DNA from: Listeria cornellensis FSL F6-0969
GTDB taxonomy: Bacteria; Bacillota; Bacilli; Lactobacillales; Listeriaceae
Reading direction: 5' to 3'
DNA: 64,000 nt
NCBI RefSeq assembly: GCF_000525855.1
Contig: NZ_AODE01000004.1
Location: 124,001 to 188,000, forward strand
The notes beneath the pieces are model-generated. The model saw only the letters and a list, made by a program, of their open reading frames with translations, had not been told where the DNA came from and ran no database searches. The stretch's first letter is position 1; each line of letters opens with the position of its first letter. This document shows, piece by piece, positions 48,993-57,699 of the stretch. The position numbers were made by a program, and so were the translations under genes.

Positions 48993-49346
48993 ATGATTAC
49001 TTTTTACTGGTATCCGAAATGTTCGACATGCAAGAAAGCAAAACAGTGGCTAGATGAGAACGATGTGGCTTATAATCAAGTAGACATGATTGAAACACCA
49101 CCGAAAAAAGAGGAATTACAAAAATGGTTTAAAAATAGTGACCTAGGAATTCGCCGTTTCTTCAATACAAGTGGCATTTTGTATCGCGAAATGGGCTTAA
49201 AAGATAAAGTAGAGCAAATGACAGAGGATGAAGCGTTTACATTACTGGCTACAGATGGTAAACTAATTAAGAGACCAATCGTTACAGATGGCAAAAAAGT
49301 GACACTTGGTTTCAAGGAAAGCGAATTTGTAGAAAACTGGAAGTAA
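48993..49346 (+). CDS. ArsC/Spx/MgsR-family thioredoxin-fold protein
   Basis: 117 residues from ATG 48993 ([20 protein letters not shown]) with GGGAGGG upstream; the longer frame crosses the promoter. The CxxC motif lies at residues 10-13. Next come [18 protein letters not shown] and [22 protein letters not shown], typical of the YusI/arsenate-reductase-like group rather than true Spx. Function in Firmicutes is not firmly known. It precedes gcvH, as in other Listeria. Confidence 0.88.
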   Translation: MITFYWYPKCSTCKKAKQWLDENDVAYNQVDMIETPPKKEELQKWFKNSDLGIRRFFNTSGILYREMGLKDKVEQMTEDEAFTLLATDGKLIKRPIVTDGKKVTLGFKESEFVENWK

Positions 49347-49374
49347 ATATGGACTTGAAGGGGGATTTATTAAG

Positions 49375-49752
49375 ATGAGTTTACCAAAAGATTTACGTTA
49401 TTCAGAAGAGCACGAATGGGTGAAAGATGATGCGGGAAATTTCGTTATCGGGATTACAGACTTTGCGCAAGATCAACTAGGCGACATCGTTTTCGTTGAG
49501 TTACCAGAAGTGGGCGACACGATTACACAAGGCGATTCGATTGGAAGTATTGAATCTGTTAAAACAGTATCTGATTTTTACGCGCCAATTACTGGTAAAG
49601 TGGTGGCAGTAAACGCGGAATTAGAGGATGCGCCAGAACTACTTAACTCAGCACCGTATGATGCGGGTTGGTTGTTGAAAGTGGAAGATGCGGACGCGGC
49701 TCAAGTTGCGGCATTACTTTCGGCGGAAGATTACGAAAAAACATTAGACTAA
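49375..49752 (+). CDS. gcvH: Glycine cleavage system H protein
   Basis: 125 residues. Lipoylation lysine in [15 protein letters not shown], and the conserved N-terminus [10 protein letters not shown] and C-terminal [14 protein letters not shown]. Carries the aminomethyl intermediate in glycine cleavage; in Firmicutes it is also the relay for lipoyl transfer to 2-oxo-acid dehydrogenases. The other gcv genes are not adjacent. GGGGG ribosome site and terminator at 49765. Confidence 0.96.
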   Translation: MSLPKDLRYSEEHEWVKDDAGNFVIGITDFAQDQLGDIVFVELPEVGDTITQGDSIGSIESVKTVSDFYAPITGKVVAVNAELEDAPELLNSAPYDAGWLLKVEDADAAQVAALLSAEDYEKTLD

Positions 49753-49764
49753 TGGTGATACATA

Positions 49765-49801
49765 GAAGACCCTGCTTGCATTATGCGACGGGGTTTTCTT
49801 C
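49765..49801 (+). terminator. Terminator of gcvH
   Basis: GAAGACCC / GGGGTTTTCTTC stem-loop with T-rich 3' side. Confidence 0.55.
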
Positions 49802-49816
49802 TTGGAGGGATTGGAT

Positions 49817-50122
49817 TTGGTAGATATTTGGAATAAGCAGCAGTTGATGGCGAGACTGGATACTCGGGAAAATTTTGCGGTGTATTTCTTCACGCCGATG
49901 TGTTTAGGGTGTCAGCAAGCGATGAAATTGGTGGACTTGGCGGATGAGGCGATACCAGAGCTTACAATTGGCAAAATGGATTTGAACTATGTTCCGGAGT
50001 TGGCGGAGCGTTGGGCGATTACGAATGTGCCGGTGTTGCTAGTGTTTAGGGACGGGGAACTCGCGGGGACGAGTTATCGAATGGGAAATATGATGGAGGT
50101 TTATGATTTTTTGAAGGAGTGA
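49817..50122 (+). CDS. Thioredoxin-like protein
   Basis: 101 residues from a TTG at 49817, with GGAGGG 7 bp upstream (an earlier TTG at 49802 lacks a site). The thioredoxin fold shows YFFTPMCLGCQQAMKL (CxxC = CLGC), KMDLNYVPELAERWAITNVPVLLVF with the cis-proline, and GNMMEVYDFL. Cytosolic thiol-disulfide protein of the YtpP type. Same position as L. monocytogenes lmo2424. Confidence 0.85.
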   Translation: MVDIWNKQQLMARLDTRENFAVYFFTPMCLGCQQAMKLVDLADEAIPELTIGKMDLNYVPELAERWAITNVPVLLVFRDGELAGTSYRMGNMMEVYDFLKE

Positions 50123-50168
50123 GGGAACTTAGGAGTGGGAGCTTCTGAGTTTTTTTTGTCTCGAATTT

Positions 50169-50198
50169 TTTACTTTTTTTGTTTAAATATTGTATACT
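50169..50198 (+). promoter_or_regulatory. Promoter of the abiE locus
   Basis: TTTACT at 50169-50174, an 18-bp spacer and TATACT at 50193-50198. The spacer and flanks are very A/T-rich. Confidence 0.5.
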
Positions 50199-50229
50199 TA
50201 AGAAGAATGAGGGCGCGGAGGTGGAGAAG

Positions 50230-50883
50230 ATGGCGATAAGAGAGATTTTGTTGGATGAATATGGTTATAATGAACCGATTGTGACGACGAATATGAGTAA
50301 GCAGAATTTTGGATTGAAGCCGGATAGCTTGCGCAGAAATATTAATCGGTTAGTGGAGAAAAAGGAGATAGCGCGTTTTTGTGATGGCGTTTATTATTTT
50401 CCGAAATGGAACGAAATGTTGCAGCAGAACACGCAAGTTAGTGAGCGAGTCGTGATTGAAAGGAAATATATTCAAGATAAAACGGAGCGGTATGGTTATT
50501 TTTCGGGGCTTGCATTGGCGAATGAATTGCATCTAACGACACAAGTTCCTGTTGTGCTTGAAATTGTAACGGAAAATAATGCGAGTAAAAAAAGAACGGT
50601 GACGTTGAAAAATACGCAGTTAACGTTGAAAAAGGCGCGTGTTCCAATTACGTTTGAGAATTATAAAGTCCTGCAAGTGTTTGATTTATTGACAGATAAG
50701 GTTTCCTACAATGAAGTACCGAAAGAAATCATGATAGAGCGACTTAAAGCTTATTTAGGGGACGTCACTTTATCGGAAGCCGAGATTATTGAAATTATTG
50801 TTAAGTATCCCAGTAAAACATCGAAAGAATTAATTGAAAAGGGGTTATATCATGCACTTATTCGAGGACAAAGAGACATTTGA
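50230..50883 (+). CDS. AbiEi-type antitoxin/regulator (type IV toxin-antitoxin)
   Basis: 217 residues from ATG 50230, with GGAGGTGGAG upstream. The N-terminal winged helix (IVTTNMSKQNFGLKPDSLRRNINRLVEKKEIARFCDGVYYFP, in part) is followed by the AbiEi antitoxin domain (RYGYFSGLALANELHLTTQVP, PITFENYKVLQVFDLLTDKV). In known AbiE systems this protein represses its own operon and blocks the AbiEii nucleotidyltransferase. Its end overlaps the toxin start by 32 bp. Confidence 0.85.
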   Translation: MAIREILLDEYGYNEPIVTTNMSKQNFGLKPDSLRRNINRLVEKKEIARFCDGVYYFPKWNEMLQQNTQVSERVVIERKYIQDKTERYGYFSGLALANELHLTTQVPVVLEIVTENNASKKRTVTLKNTQLTLKKARVPITFENYKVLQVFDLLTDKVSYNEVPKEIMIERLKAYLGDVTLSEAEIIEIIVKYPSKTSKELIEKGLYHALIRGQRDI

Positions 50884-51780
50884 GCAACTTATCATTGCGA
50901 CGGGTGCGGCTATAAATCGTTATCAGAAGCTATTGTAGAGAAAGATTATTATGTGTCGATGCTATTGAGAGAGTTGAGCGAACGGTTGCCAGATATTGTT
51001 TTTAAAGGTGGCACGTCATTATCGAAAGCGTACCATGTGATAGATCGGTTTTCTGAGGATATTGATCTTACGTTTGTGGCCAGGTTGAAGAATACGGAAT
51101 TGAAGCGGAGTAAGGAATGTATTATAGCGATGATTGCTGATTTGGGCTTAGAGTTAGCTAATCCGGATAGGGTTATGTCGCGGAGACGGTTTAATTGTTA
51201 CGAGATTTATTTTGATAATTTGCGGCCCAATCATGCATTAAAGGAACATCTTCTGATTGAGACTTTTGCGCATTATGTGCCTTATCCTGTTGTGGAAAAG
51301 CGGATTTCTAATTATATTTTTGAATATCTGGAATCTATAGATAGAATCGATTTAGCAGAGGTATTTCCTGAGTTGAAACCATTTTCAATGAAAGTCCAGT
51401 CGATAGAGCGAACCTATATCGATAAAGTTTTTGCTGTGATGGATCATTATGTGAAATGTAATAGCATGGGGCTATCGAGGCATTTGTACGATTTGCATAA
51501 GATAGCCGAGCATGTAGATTTAAAAAGTGAGACGATGCGCTCGCTTTTTTTAGATGTGCAAAAAGAGCTTGCTGTTGATGTGGAACAGAATCCTTCTGCG
51601 GAGATTGGCTTTGCATGCCAGAAGGTGCTTATATCATTGTTGGAATCGGATTACTATAAAGCGGATTATGAGTCGATTACAGCGCAACTTATTCAAGATA
51701 ATATGTCGTATGAGGCGGTTAAATTATTCTTATTGGCCACGTTTGAGAACATGTTTTTCCCCGAAAATGAACATGTGTGA
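50852..51780 (+). CDS. AbiEii/AbiGii nucleotidyltransferase toxin (frame broken near the start)
   Basis: About 309 residues. ATG 50852 opens a frame (MHLFEDKETFEQLIIATGAA) that dies at TAG after about 29 codons. Inserting one A at the AAA 50914-50916 joins it to IKSLSEAIVEKDYYVSMLLREL and the long frame. Catalytic nucleotidyltransferase motif VFKGGTSLSKAY with the metal-binding FSEDIDL, characteristic of AbiEii toxins that add nucleotides to RNA substrates. Because the break is not in a long homopolymer, a genuine inactivating mutation is possible here. Confidence 0.82.
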
Positions 51781-51826
51781 TTGTTTCGCCTGTCCAACAA
51801 AGTTTCACACCCGATATAGAAATGAG

Positions 51827-51887
51827 CTACCTAAAAAAGATTGCTATAGACCCACAAGAAAGAGGTGTGGTACTATACTTTAGGTAG
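51827..51887. promoter_or_regulatory. Inverted repeat around the CDF gene promoter
   Basis: CTACCTAAA (51827-51835) and TTTAGGTAG (51879-51887) are perfect 9-bp inverted copies 43 bp apart. The right copy begins on the last base of a TATACT -10 box (51874-51879), a classic operator position. Confidence 0.45.
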
Positions 51888-51912
51888 TTATTTATGTTAA
51901 CGGGGGTAAATG

Positions 51913-52785
51913 ATGAGTAATTCTAATTTGACTATTCTATCGGTAATAAGTAATTTTGTTATCGTTATTTTGAAATTTATTGTGGGGTTTTTGACGGGCT
52001 CGGTTGCGGTTATTTCGGAGGCGGTGCATTCGTCGATGGATTTGTTTGCGTCGGTGATTACTTTTTTCTCGATTCGGATTTCGAACCGGCCGGCAGATGA
52101 TGATCATCCATATGGGCATGGGAAGGCAGAGAATATCGCTGGGACGATTGAGACGTTGCTTATTTTTGTTGCGGGTATTTGGATTATTTATGAGTCGATG
52201 AATAAATTTTTGAATCCGCATGAGATTCGGTTTCCAGGGCTTGGTATTGCTGTGATGTTGTTTGGGGCAGCGGTGAATATTGTGGTTTCTAGGGTGATTA
52301 AGAAGGCGGCGGATAAGGAGAATTCAGTGGCGATGAAGTCGAACGCGCTCCATTTGTATACGGATGTGTTTACGTCGCTTGGGATTGCGTTTAGTTTGTT
52401 GCTCGTTCATTTAACGGGCTGGTTATGGCTGGATCCGGTGATCGCGATTTTGACGGCGTTTTATATTATGTATGAGGCTGGGAAGTTGTTGAAAGAGTCG
52501 TTCCCGCCGCTCATGGATAAGCGTTTGTCGCCGAGTGAGGAAGCGGAGATTAAGCGGATTATTATGACGCATCAGGCGGATTTTATTGAGTTCCATGATT
52601 TTCGGTCGCGTCGTGCTGGTGCGCAGGAATATATTGATTTTCATTTGGTTGTGGCGAATAACCAGACAATCGAACAGGCGCATTCGCTTTGTGATGTGAT
52701 TGAGAAGGAGATTTATGATTTTTATGCGAAGGCGCAGGTGTTGATTCATTTGGAGCCGGAGCAAGAGCGAATTTTAACGAAATGA
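51913..52785 (+). CDS. Cation diffusion facilitator metal exporter
   Basis: 290 residues from ATG 51913 (the ATG at 51910 is too close to the GGGGG site). Six membrane helices with metal sites SVAVISEAVHSSMDLFAS (HxxxD), DDDHPYGHGKAE and the second HxxxD in NALHLYTDVFTS. C-terminal cytosolic domain with EFHDFRSRRAGAQEYIDFHLVV. Exports Zn, Fe or Mn by proton exchange; specificity not determinable by eye. Confidence 0.92.
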   Translation: MSNSNLTILSVISNFVIVILKFIVGFLTGSVAVISEAVHSSMDLFASVITFFSIRISNRPADDDHPYGHGKAENIAGTIETLLIFVAGIWIIYESMNKFLNPHEIRFPGLGIAVMLFGAAVNIVVSRVIKKAADKENSVAMKSNALHLYTDVFTSLGIAFSLLLVHLTGWLWLDPVIAILTAFYIMYEAGKLLKESFPPLMDKRLSPSEEAEIKRIIMTHQADFIEFHDFRSRRAGAQEYIDFHLVVANNQTIEQAHSLCDVIEKEIYDFYAKAQVLIHLEPEQERILTK

Positions 52786-52842
52786 TGTGAGCCTTTATGT
52801 TACAATACGTGTATGTGAAACGAAAAGTGAGGTGGCGAGAGA

Positions 52843-53541
52843 ATGACATCGATTTTAATCGCGGATGATGATAAGGAAATTGTAGATTTAGTGAAATTAT
52901 ATCTTCAGAATGAGGGCTATACGATTCATTATGCGTACGATGGTGCGCAGGTATGGGAAACGGTGCAAAAAGAGCAACTGGACTTGGTTGTACTGGATAT
53001 TATGATGCCAAAAATGGATGGCTTAGAGGTTTGCCGTTTAATGCGCCAGGAGGGTATTACGACGCCGATTTTGATGCTGAGTGCGAAGGCCGAGGATAAT
53101 GATAAAATTATGGGACTCTTGACTGGTGCGGATGATTATATGGTGAAGCCGTTTAATCCGCTAGAGTTGTCGGTGCGTGTGAAGGCGATTTTGCGACGAG
53201 TGCAGTTGATGAAGCAGGGAAATGTGGGTGGTACGCCGCTGAATCAGCTTATTTTAGGACCAATTGTGATTGATCGAGAATTGCATACAGTGATGGTGAA
53301 CGACAAGGACTTACACTTGACGACATCGGAATTTGATATTTTATTTTTGCTGGCGAATGAGCCGGGTCGTGTTTTTAGTTCCGAGCTGATTTTTGAGCGA
53401 CTTTGGCACGAGAAGGCGCTAGGTGCGAGTAAGACGGTTATGGTGCATATCAGTAATTTGCGCGATAAGTTGAAGGAAGCGATGGACGGAGAAAATGTGA
53501 TCAAAACCATTTGGGGAGTAGGTTATAAAATTGAAGTTTAA
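52843..53541 (+). CDS. OmpR/PhoB-type response regulator
   Basis: 232 residues. Receiver domain with acidic pocket ADDDKE, phospho-acceptor Asp in VVLDIMMPKMDGLEV, and switch Lys in DDYMVKPFNPLELSVR. C-terminal winged helix (LTTSEFDILFLLANEPGRVFSSELIFERLW, in part). Overlaps the kinase start by 11 bp. By position it corresponds to CesR (lmo2422), the cell-envelope-stress regulator, but the VanR-like sequence alone cannot prove this. Confidence 0.9.
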   Translation: MTSILIADDDKEIVDLVKLYLQNEGYTIHYAYDGAQVWETVQKEQLDLVVLDIMMPKMDGLEVCRLMRQEGITTPILMLSAKAEDNDKIMGLLTGADDYMVKPFNPLELSVRVKAILRRVQLMKQGNVGGTPLNQLILGPIVIDRELHTVMVNDKDLHLTTSEFDILFLLANEPGRVFSSELIFERLWHEKALGASKTVMVHISNLRDKLKEAMDGENVIKTIWGVGYKIEV

Positions 53542-54676
53542 GCAGCTAGTGTGGCGAATTTGGCGGCAATTGCACCCACTGCAAATCATTATTTTAGCGG
53601 TGCTTTCTTGGTTTGCTAGTTTTGTGGCATTGCGGAGTATCGGTTTGTGGCTTGTTTCGGTAACACAAGATTCGGTTGTATTGACTGGAACAACGAAGAG
53701 TTTTATTTATTTATTCGGCTACGGTCGCTATGACAAATTACTGAATTCACCATGGCTTATCATGTTGAAATATCTCGGTATGATTGGTGTGGCGCTCGTA
53801 TTTTTTCTTTTTTTTTTCTATTGGCTTTTTAAGCAGAATTTACTTAGAAAACAGTTGCGGCAGATTAATATGGCGATTCTTCAAGATCAGCCGATGGAGC
53901 AGGAGAGTTTGATTCCTGAGATTGTGCAGTTGGAGGAAAGTATCGAAAAAATGCGTGGTCATCAGGCGGAACTTATCAAGCAGGAGCAAGAGGCGCAGCA
54001 GGCAAAAAATGATTTGATTACGAATGTGTCGCATGATTTACGTACGCCGTTGACTTCCATATTGGGTTATTTGAGCTATATTCATGAGGATCGGTATCGT
54101 GATGAAGTGGAATTGCGTCATTACACGGAATTAGTGTATGGCAAGGCACTGCGATTGCATAAACTTATCGATGACTTGTTTGATTATACACGGCTTGAGA
54201 GTCCAGAATTTCAGATTAAAGAGGATACGCTTGACATGGTGGAATTACTTCGTCAGCTTGTTTCGGAGTATGAGCGTTCTGCTGCCGAACAAGAGGTGCG
54301 GATTGTTGAAATGTATACCGTAGAGAACTTGAAAATCATGGGTGATGGTATGCAAATCATGCGTTTATTTGAGAATTTGTTTTCGAATGCGCTCCAATAT
54401 GGTGCGTCTGGGAAGAAAATGGATATCAGCGCGAAAAAAGAAGCGGGTATGGCGATTATTGAGGTTTCCAATTATGGTGCGGAGATTCCGGCTGGTGATT
54501 TACCACAATTGTTTGAACGTTTTTATAAAATCGATAAAAATCGTACAACAACGGGCACTGGACTTGGTTTAGCGATTGCGAAGTCGATTGTCGAGCGGCA
54601 CGGCGGGCATATTTTCGCTACGAGTAGAAAAGGGAAAACGACATTTACTGTGAAATTACCAATTAGTGAGAGCTAA
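53531..54676 (+). CDS. Sensor histidine kinase
   Basis: 381 residues starting with TTG at 53531. Two N-terminal membrane helices (about 15-45 and 75-100) bound a short extracellular loop. A coiled linker leads to the H-box NVSHDLRTPLTSILGYLSYI (phospho-His), N-box FENLFSNALQYG and G-box GTGLGLAIAKSIVERHGGHI. Partner of the overlapping response regulator, probably the CesK counterpart by gene order. Confidence 0.9.
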   Translation: MKFKQLVWRIWRQLHPLQIIILAVLSWFASFVALRSIGLWLVSVTQDSVVLTGTTKSFIYLFGYGRYDKLLNSPWLIMLKYLGMIGVALVFFLFFFYWLFKQNLLRKQLRQINMAILQDQPMEQESLIPEIVQLEESIEKMRGHQAELIKQEQEAQQAKNDLITNVSHDLRTPLTSILGYLSYIHEDRYRDEVELRHYTELVYGKALRLHKLIDDLFDYTRLESPEFQIKEDTLDMVELLRQLVSEYERSAAEQEVRIVEMYTVENLKIMGDGMQIMRLFENLFSNALQYGASGKKMDISAKKEAGMAIIEVSNYGAEIPAGDLPQLFERFYKIDKNRTTTGTGLGLAIAKSIVERHGGHIFATSRKGKTTFTVKLPISES

Positions 54677-54693
54677 TGAATGGTGTTTTCGTA

Positions 54694-54702
54694 TGTGATA
54701 TA
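54694..54702 (+). promoter_or_regulatory. Extended -10 promoter before the carboxypeptidase gene
   Basis: TGATATAAT is an extended -10 box. A transcript would start about 15 nt before the large hairpin at 54717-54774. Confidence 0.5.
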
Positions 54703-54716
54703 ATAGTATATTTTTG

Positions 54717-54774
54717 AGATTCAGCGCGTGACGGCTAGTTTTCTTACAAAACTGTCATTTTATGCGCTGAATCT
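54717..54774. repeat. Nested long hairpin between kinase and carboxypeptidase genes
   Basis: Outer arms AGATTCAGCGC (54717-54727) and GCGCTGAATCT (54764-54774) are perfect over 11 bp. Inside, TGAC / GTCA and AGTTTT / AAAACT pair further. It could terminate the two-component operon or act in the leader of the next gene. The ATTCAGCG / CGCTGAAT ends are identical to part of repeat copy B. Confidence 0.6.
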
Positions 54775-54846
54775 TAAGCTTTTCTTTCTAATTTCTTACT
54801 CTCCATTTTATCATTTTTAGATAAGATGTAAGCAGGAGGGGAAATT

Positions 54847-55684
54847 ATGAAAAAACAGACATTGATCTTAATTCTTGCTTGTTTGACGATAGTTGCTATT
54901 TTAGTTTTTGTTTTAGTAGGAAGAGACATTCGTGCTACGCCATCGATTGGGGCTACAAACGCACTTGTTATGAATACGAAACAGGAGAAGGAACTTTTTG
55001 CGAAAGATGCGAGTCGGGCAGTTCCAATTGCTAGCATAACGAAATTAATGACGACTTATTTAGTTTTAGAGGCGATACATACAAAGGTCCTTTCTTGGGA
55101 TGAGATGTTGCCGCTGGGACGATTGGATGATCCGCAGGCGGTGAGCCTATATGCGAAGACGGGAACGAAATATTATACGGTACAGGATTTATTTTCGGCG
55201 ATGTTGATTATGTCGGCAAATGATGCGGCCGAGACTTTAGCTGAGCGAGTTGCCCCGGAGAATTTCACGGAGAAAATGAACGCGAGGGCAAAACAGTTTG
55301 GCATGTCCAAGAAGACGCATTTTAGCAGTGCAAGTGGCTTGGATAAAGATGGTGAGATGTCGGTATCAACGGCGGCGGATTTGATGATTTTGACGAAGAA
55401 ATTGTTGAATGATTATCCGGAGGTGCTGGATACGACATCGCGAACGGATTATGTGACAAAAAAAAGGAGATACGATTCATACGACGAACGGAGTGCTGCA
55501 AGAAGATGAGATAAGCGGGATGGACGGTTTGAAAACTGGATATACAGATCAAGCTGGCTATTGTCTTGTGGGAACGGCGGTTCAAAATGGAGAGCGGGTA
55601 ATCTCGATTACACTCGGTAGTGAAACGGATGATAAACGAACAACAGATGCTAAAAAAATGATGGAGTTAGGCTTTTCAAAATAA
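54847..55684 (+). CDS. D-alanyl-D-alanine carboxypeptidase, S11 family (frame broken at an A8 run)
   Basis: About 278 residues, shorter than DacA because the C-terminal beta domain and anchor are missing. N-terminal signal/anchor (LILILACLTIVAILVFVLV). Penicillin-binding motifs: SxxK in ASITKLMTT, SxN in SANDAAE, and KTG in LKTGYTDQAGY. The frame stops at 55509; one A must be removed from the A8 run at 55458-55465 to read TKKGDTIHTTNGVLQEDEISGMDGLKTG (in part). Trims peptidoglycan stem peptides outside the membrane. GGAGGGG before ATG. Confidence 0.88.
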
Positions 55685-55772
55685 AATCGAGACTGAATCT
55701 TGACAAATCCGACTAAAAACATGTAATATTAATAAACACAAGGCGCGTAAGTGAATGCGTCTAAAAAATAAT

Positions 55773-55890
55773 CTTATCAAGAGTGGTGGAGGGATATGCC
55801 CGAAGAAACCCGGCAACCTAAGTGGATGACTGATTTTATCCATTGCAAGGTGCTAAATCATGCAGAGTGTCAGACTCTGAGAGATGAGAG
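55773..55890 (+). promoter_or_regulatory. SAM riboswitch (S-box) of metNIQ
   Basis: CTTATCAAGAGTGGTGGAGGGA at the 5' side (first 11 and last 11 bases both canonical), then CCCGAAGAAACCCGGCAACC with the kink-turn/P2 core, GCAAGGTGCTAA, and the closing GATGAGAG pairing with CTTATC. All core elements of the S-box are present. It terminates transcription when SAM is abundant. Confidence 0.95.
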
Positions 55891-55917
55891 AAAAGCGTAA
55901 ATTATGCATGTAATTAC

Positions 55918-55953
55918 ACCTTTCTTCGCTCAAGTGGCAAGAGAGGTTTTTTT
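55918..55953 (+). terminator. S-box expression-platform terminator
   Basis: ACCTTTCTT / AAGAGAGGT stem with T7, 27 nt after the aptamer and before metN. Confidence 0.8.
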
Positions 55954-55987
55954 GTTTTTTAGAAAAAGATTGAGGGTGGAGTTTACT

Positions 55988-57010
55988 TTGATAAGGCTTA
56001 AAAGTGTTGCGAAGGATTATAAGACTCGGAAAAACAATGTGAGAGCAGTGGATGATGTTAATTTGGACATCGCAGAAGGTGAAATCTTTGGTGTCGTTGG
56101 GTATTCTGGCGCTGGGAAAAGTACGCTGATTCGGATGTTTAATGGCTTGGAGTTGCCAACAGAAGGCACGGTGGAAGTGGATGATTTGTTTATTTCCCAA
56201 ATTAGAGGGAGTAAATTGCGTAAGGCGCGTCAGCAAATCGGGATGATTTTTCAACATTTTAATTTGCTTTGGTCGCGTACGGTGTATGATAATATCGCGT
56301 TTCCACTGGAGATTGCGGGAGTGCGTGGCGAGAAGCGGCGTTTTCGGGTGAATGAATTGATTCGGCTTGTTGGTTTGGAAGGGAAGGAAGATGCGTATCC
56401 GTCTGAGCTAAGTGGTGGTCAGAAGCAGCGTGTTGGGATTGCACGGGCGCTTGCGAATAATCCGAAAGTATTGCTTTGTGATGAGGCGACATCTGCGCTT
56501 GATCCGCAAACGACGGATGAAGTGTTGGAGCTACTGCTAGACATTAATCGCCGTCTGAACTTGACGATTATTGTGATTACGCACGAAATGCACGTTATTC
56601 GCAAAATTTGTAATCGTGTGGCGGTCATGGAAGCGGGTCGTGTGGTCGAACTGGGGGATGTTATTGAAGTATTCCAACATCCGAAAGAATCGGTGACAAA
56701 ACGATTTGTGCGCCAAGTAACCGAATCGGATGAGACGGAAGAATTGATTCACTTGTTGCTGGAAAACTATTCGGAAGGTAAGCTTGTGAAGTTACTTTTT
56801 GTTGGTGGGCAAGCGACGCAACCAATTATTTCACAAGTAGCGCAAGATAATAAGGTGCTACTAAATATTTTACACGGGAACCTGACGCAAACACAAAATG
56901 GGGCGTACGGGACTTTATATATTCAAATTCAAGGTGAGGAATCGCAAGTTGATGCCACAATCACCCGGTTACGCGAGCTTGAGATAGAAACGGAAGTGAT
57001 TGAAGGATGA
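55988..57010 (+). CDS. metN: Methionine ABC transporter ATPase MetN
   Basis: 340 residues from a TTG at 55988 (MIRLKSVAKDYKTRKNNVRAV), with GGTGGAG 7 bp upstream; the longer frame overlaps the riboswitch terminator. Walker A GYSGAGKST, signature LSGGQKQRVGIARAL, Walker B VLLCDEATSALDP, and the C-terminal methionine-sensing NIL domain (KLVKLLFVGGQATQPIISQV). Energises import of methionine. Overlaps metI by four bases. Confidence 0.95.
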   Translation: MIRLKSVAKDYKTRKNNVRAVDDVNLDIAEGEIFGVVGYSGAGKSTLIRMFNGLELPTEGTVEVDDLFISQIRGSKLRKARQQIGMIFQHFNLLWSRTVYDNIAFPLEIAGVRGEKRRFRVNELIRLVGLEGKEDAYPSELSGGQKQRVGIARALANNPKVLLCDEATSALDPQTTDEVLELLLDINRRLNLTIIVITHEMHVIRKICNRVAVMEAGRVVELGDVIEVFQHPKESVTKRFVRQVTESDETEELIHLLLENYSEGKLVKLLFVGGQATQPIISQVAQDNKVLLNILHGNLTQTQNGAYGTLYIQIQGEESQVDATITRLRELEIETEVIEG

Positions 57011-57681
57011 ACGATTCTACAGGGTATTTTGCAAATGTAGATTGGGACATGATGAAAACAGCCACGGAGGAAACGCTTTACATGACGATTATTTCGCTGT
57101 TCGCTGTCTTTTTCCTAGGTTTGGCGTTGGGGCTCGTTTTATTCTTGACGAATCGTAAAAAGGACGCGGGATCGCGGACGGCTTATTGGATAACGGCGAT
57201 TTTGGTTAACATATTCCGATCGATTCCGTTCATTATTTTAATCGTGTTACTACTTCCGATGACAAAAACGCTTGTTGGTACGATTATCGGACCTAAAGCG
57301 GCGCTACCAGCCTTGATTATTTCAGCGGCTCCATTTTATGCACGAATGGTGGAAATCGCGTTTCGTGAGGTGGATAAGGGCGTTATTGAGGCAGCAAAAG
57401 CGATGGGTGCGAACCTATTCACGATTATTGGTAAGGTATTGATTCCAGAAGCACTACCAGCAATCATTTCAGGAATTACCGTGACGGCGATTTCACTGGT
57501 TGGCTTTACGGCTATGGCGGGTGTTATCGGTGCAGGTGGACTCGGAAACGCGGCTTATTTAGAAGGTTTCCAACGGGCCCAACCAGCTGTCACATTAGTT
57601 GCAACTATTATTATTTTAATTATAGTATTTGTTTTCCAGTTCATTGGGGACATCTTGACCAAATGGGTCGACAAACGATAA
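57007..57681 (+). CDS. metI: Methionine ABC transporter permease MetI
   Basis: 224 residues, five to six helices. The EAA-loop motif appears as GVIEAAKAMGANLFTIIGKVLIPEALP (in part) and NIFRSIPFIILIVLLLP is the family N-terminal pattern. Membrane channel of the MetNIQ importer. Confidence 0.94.
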   Translation: MNDSTGYFANVDWDMMKTATEETLYMTIISLFAVFFLGLALGLVLFLTNRKKDAGSRTAYWITAILVNIFRSIPFIILIVLLLPMTKTLVGTIIGPKAALPALIISAAPFYARMVEIAFREVDKGVIEAAKAMGANLFTIIGKVLIPEALPAIISGITVTAISLVGFTAMAGVIGAGGLGNAAYLEGFQRAQPAVTLVATIIILIIVFVFQFIGDILTKWVDKR

Positions 57682-57699
57682 GAAAAGGGGAGTTAACGG

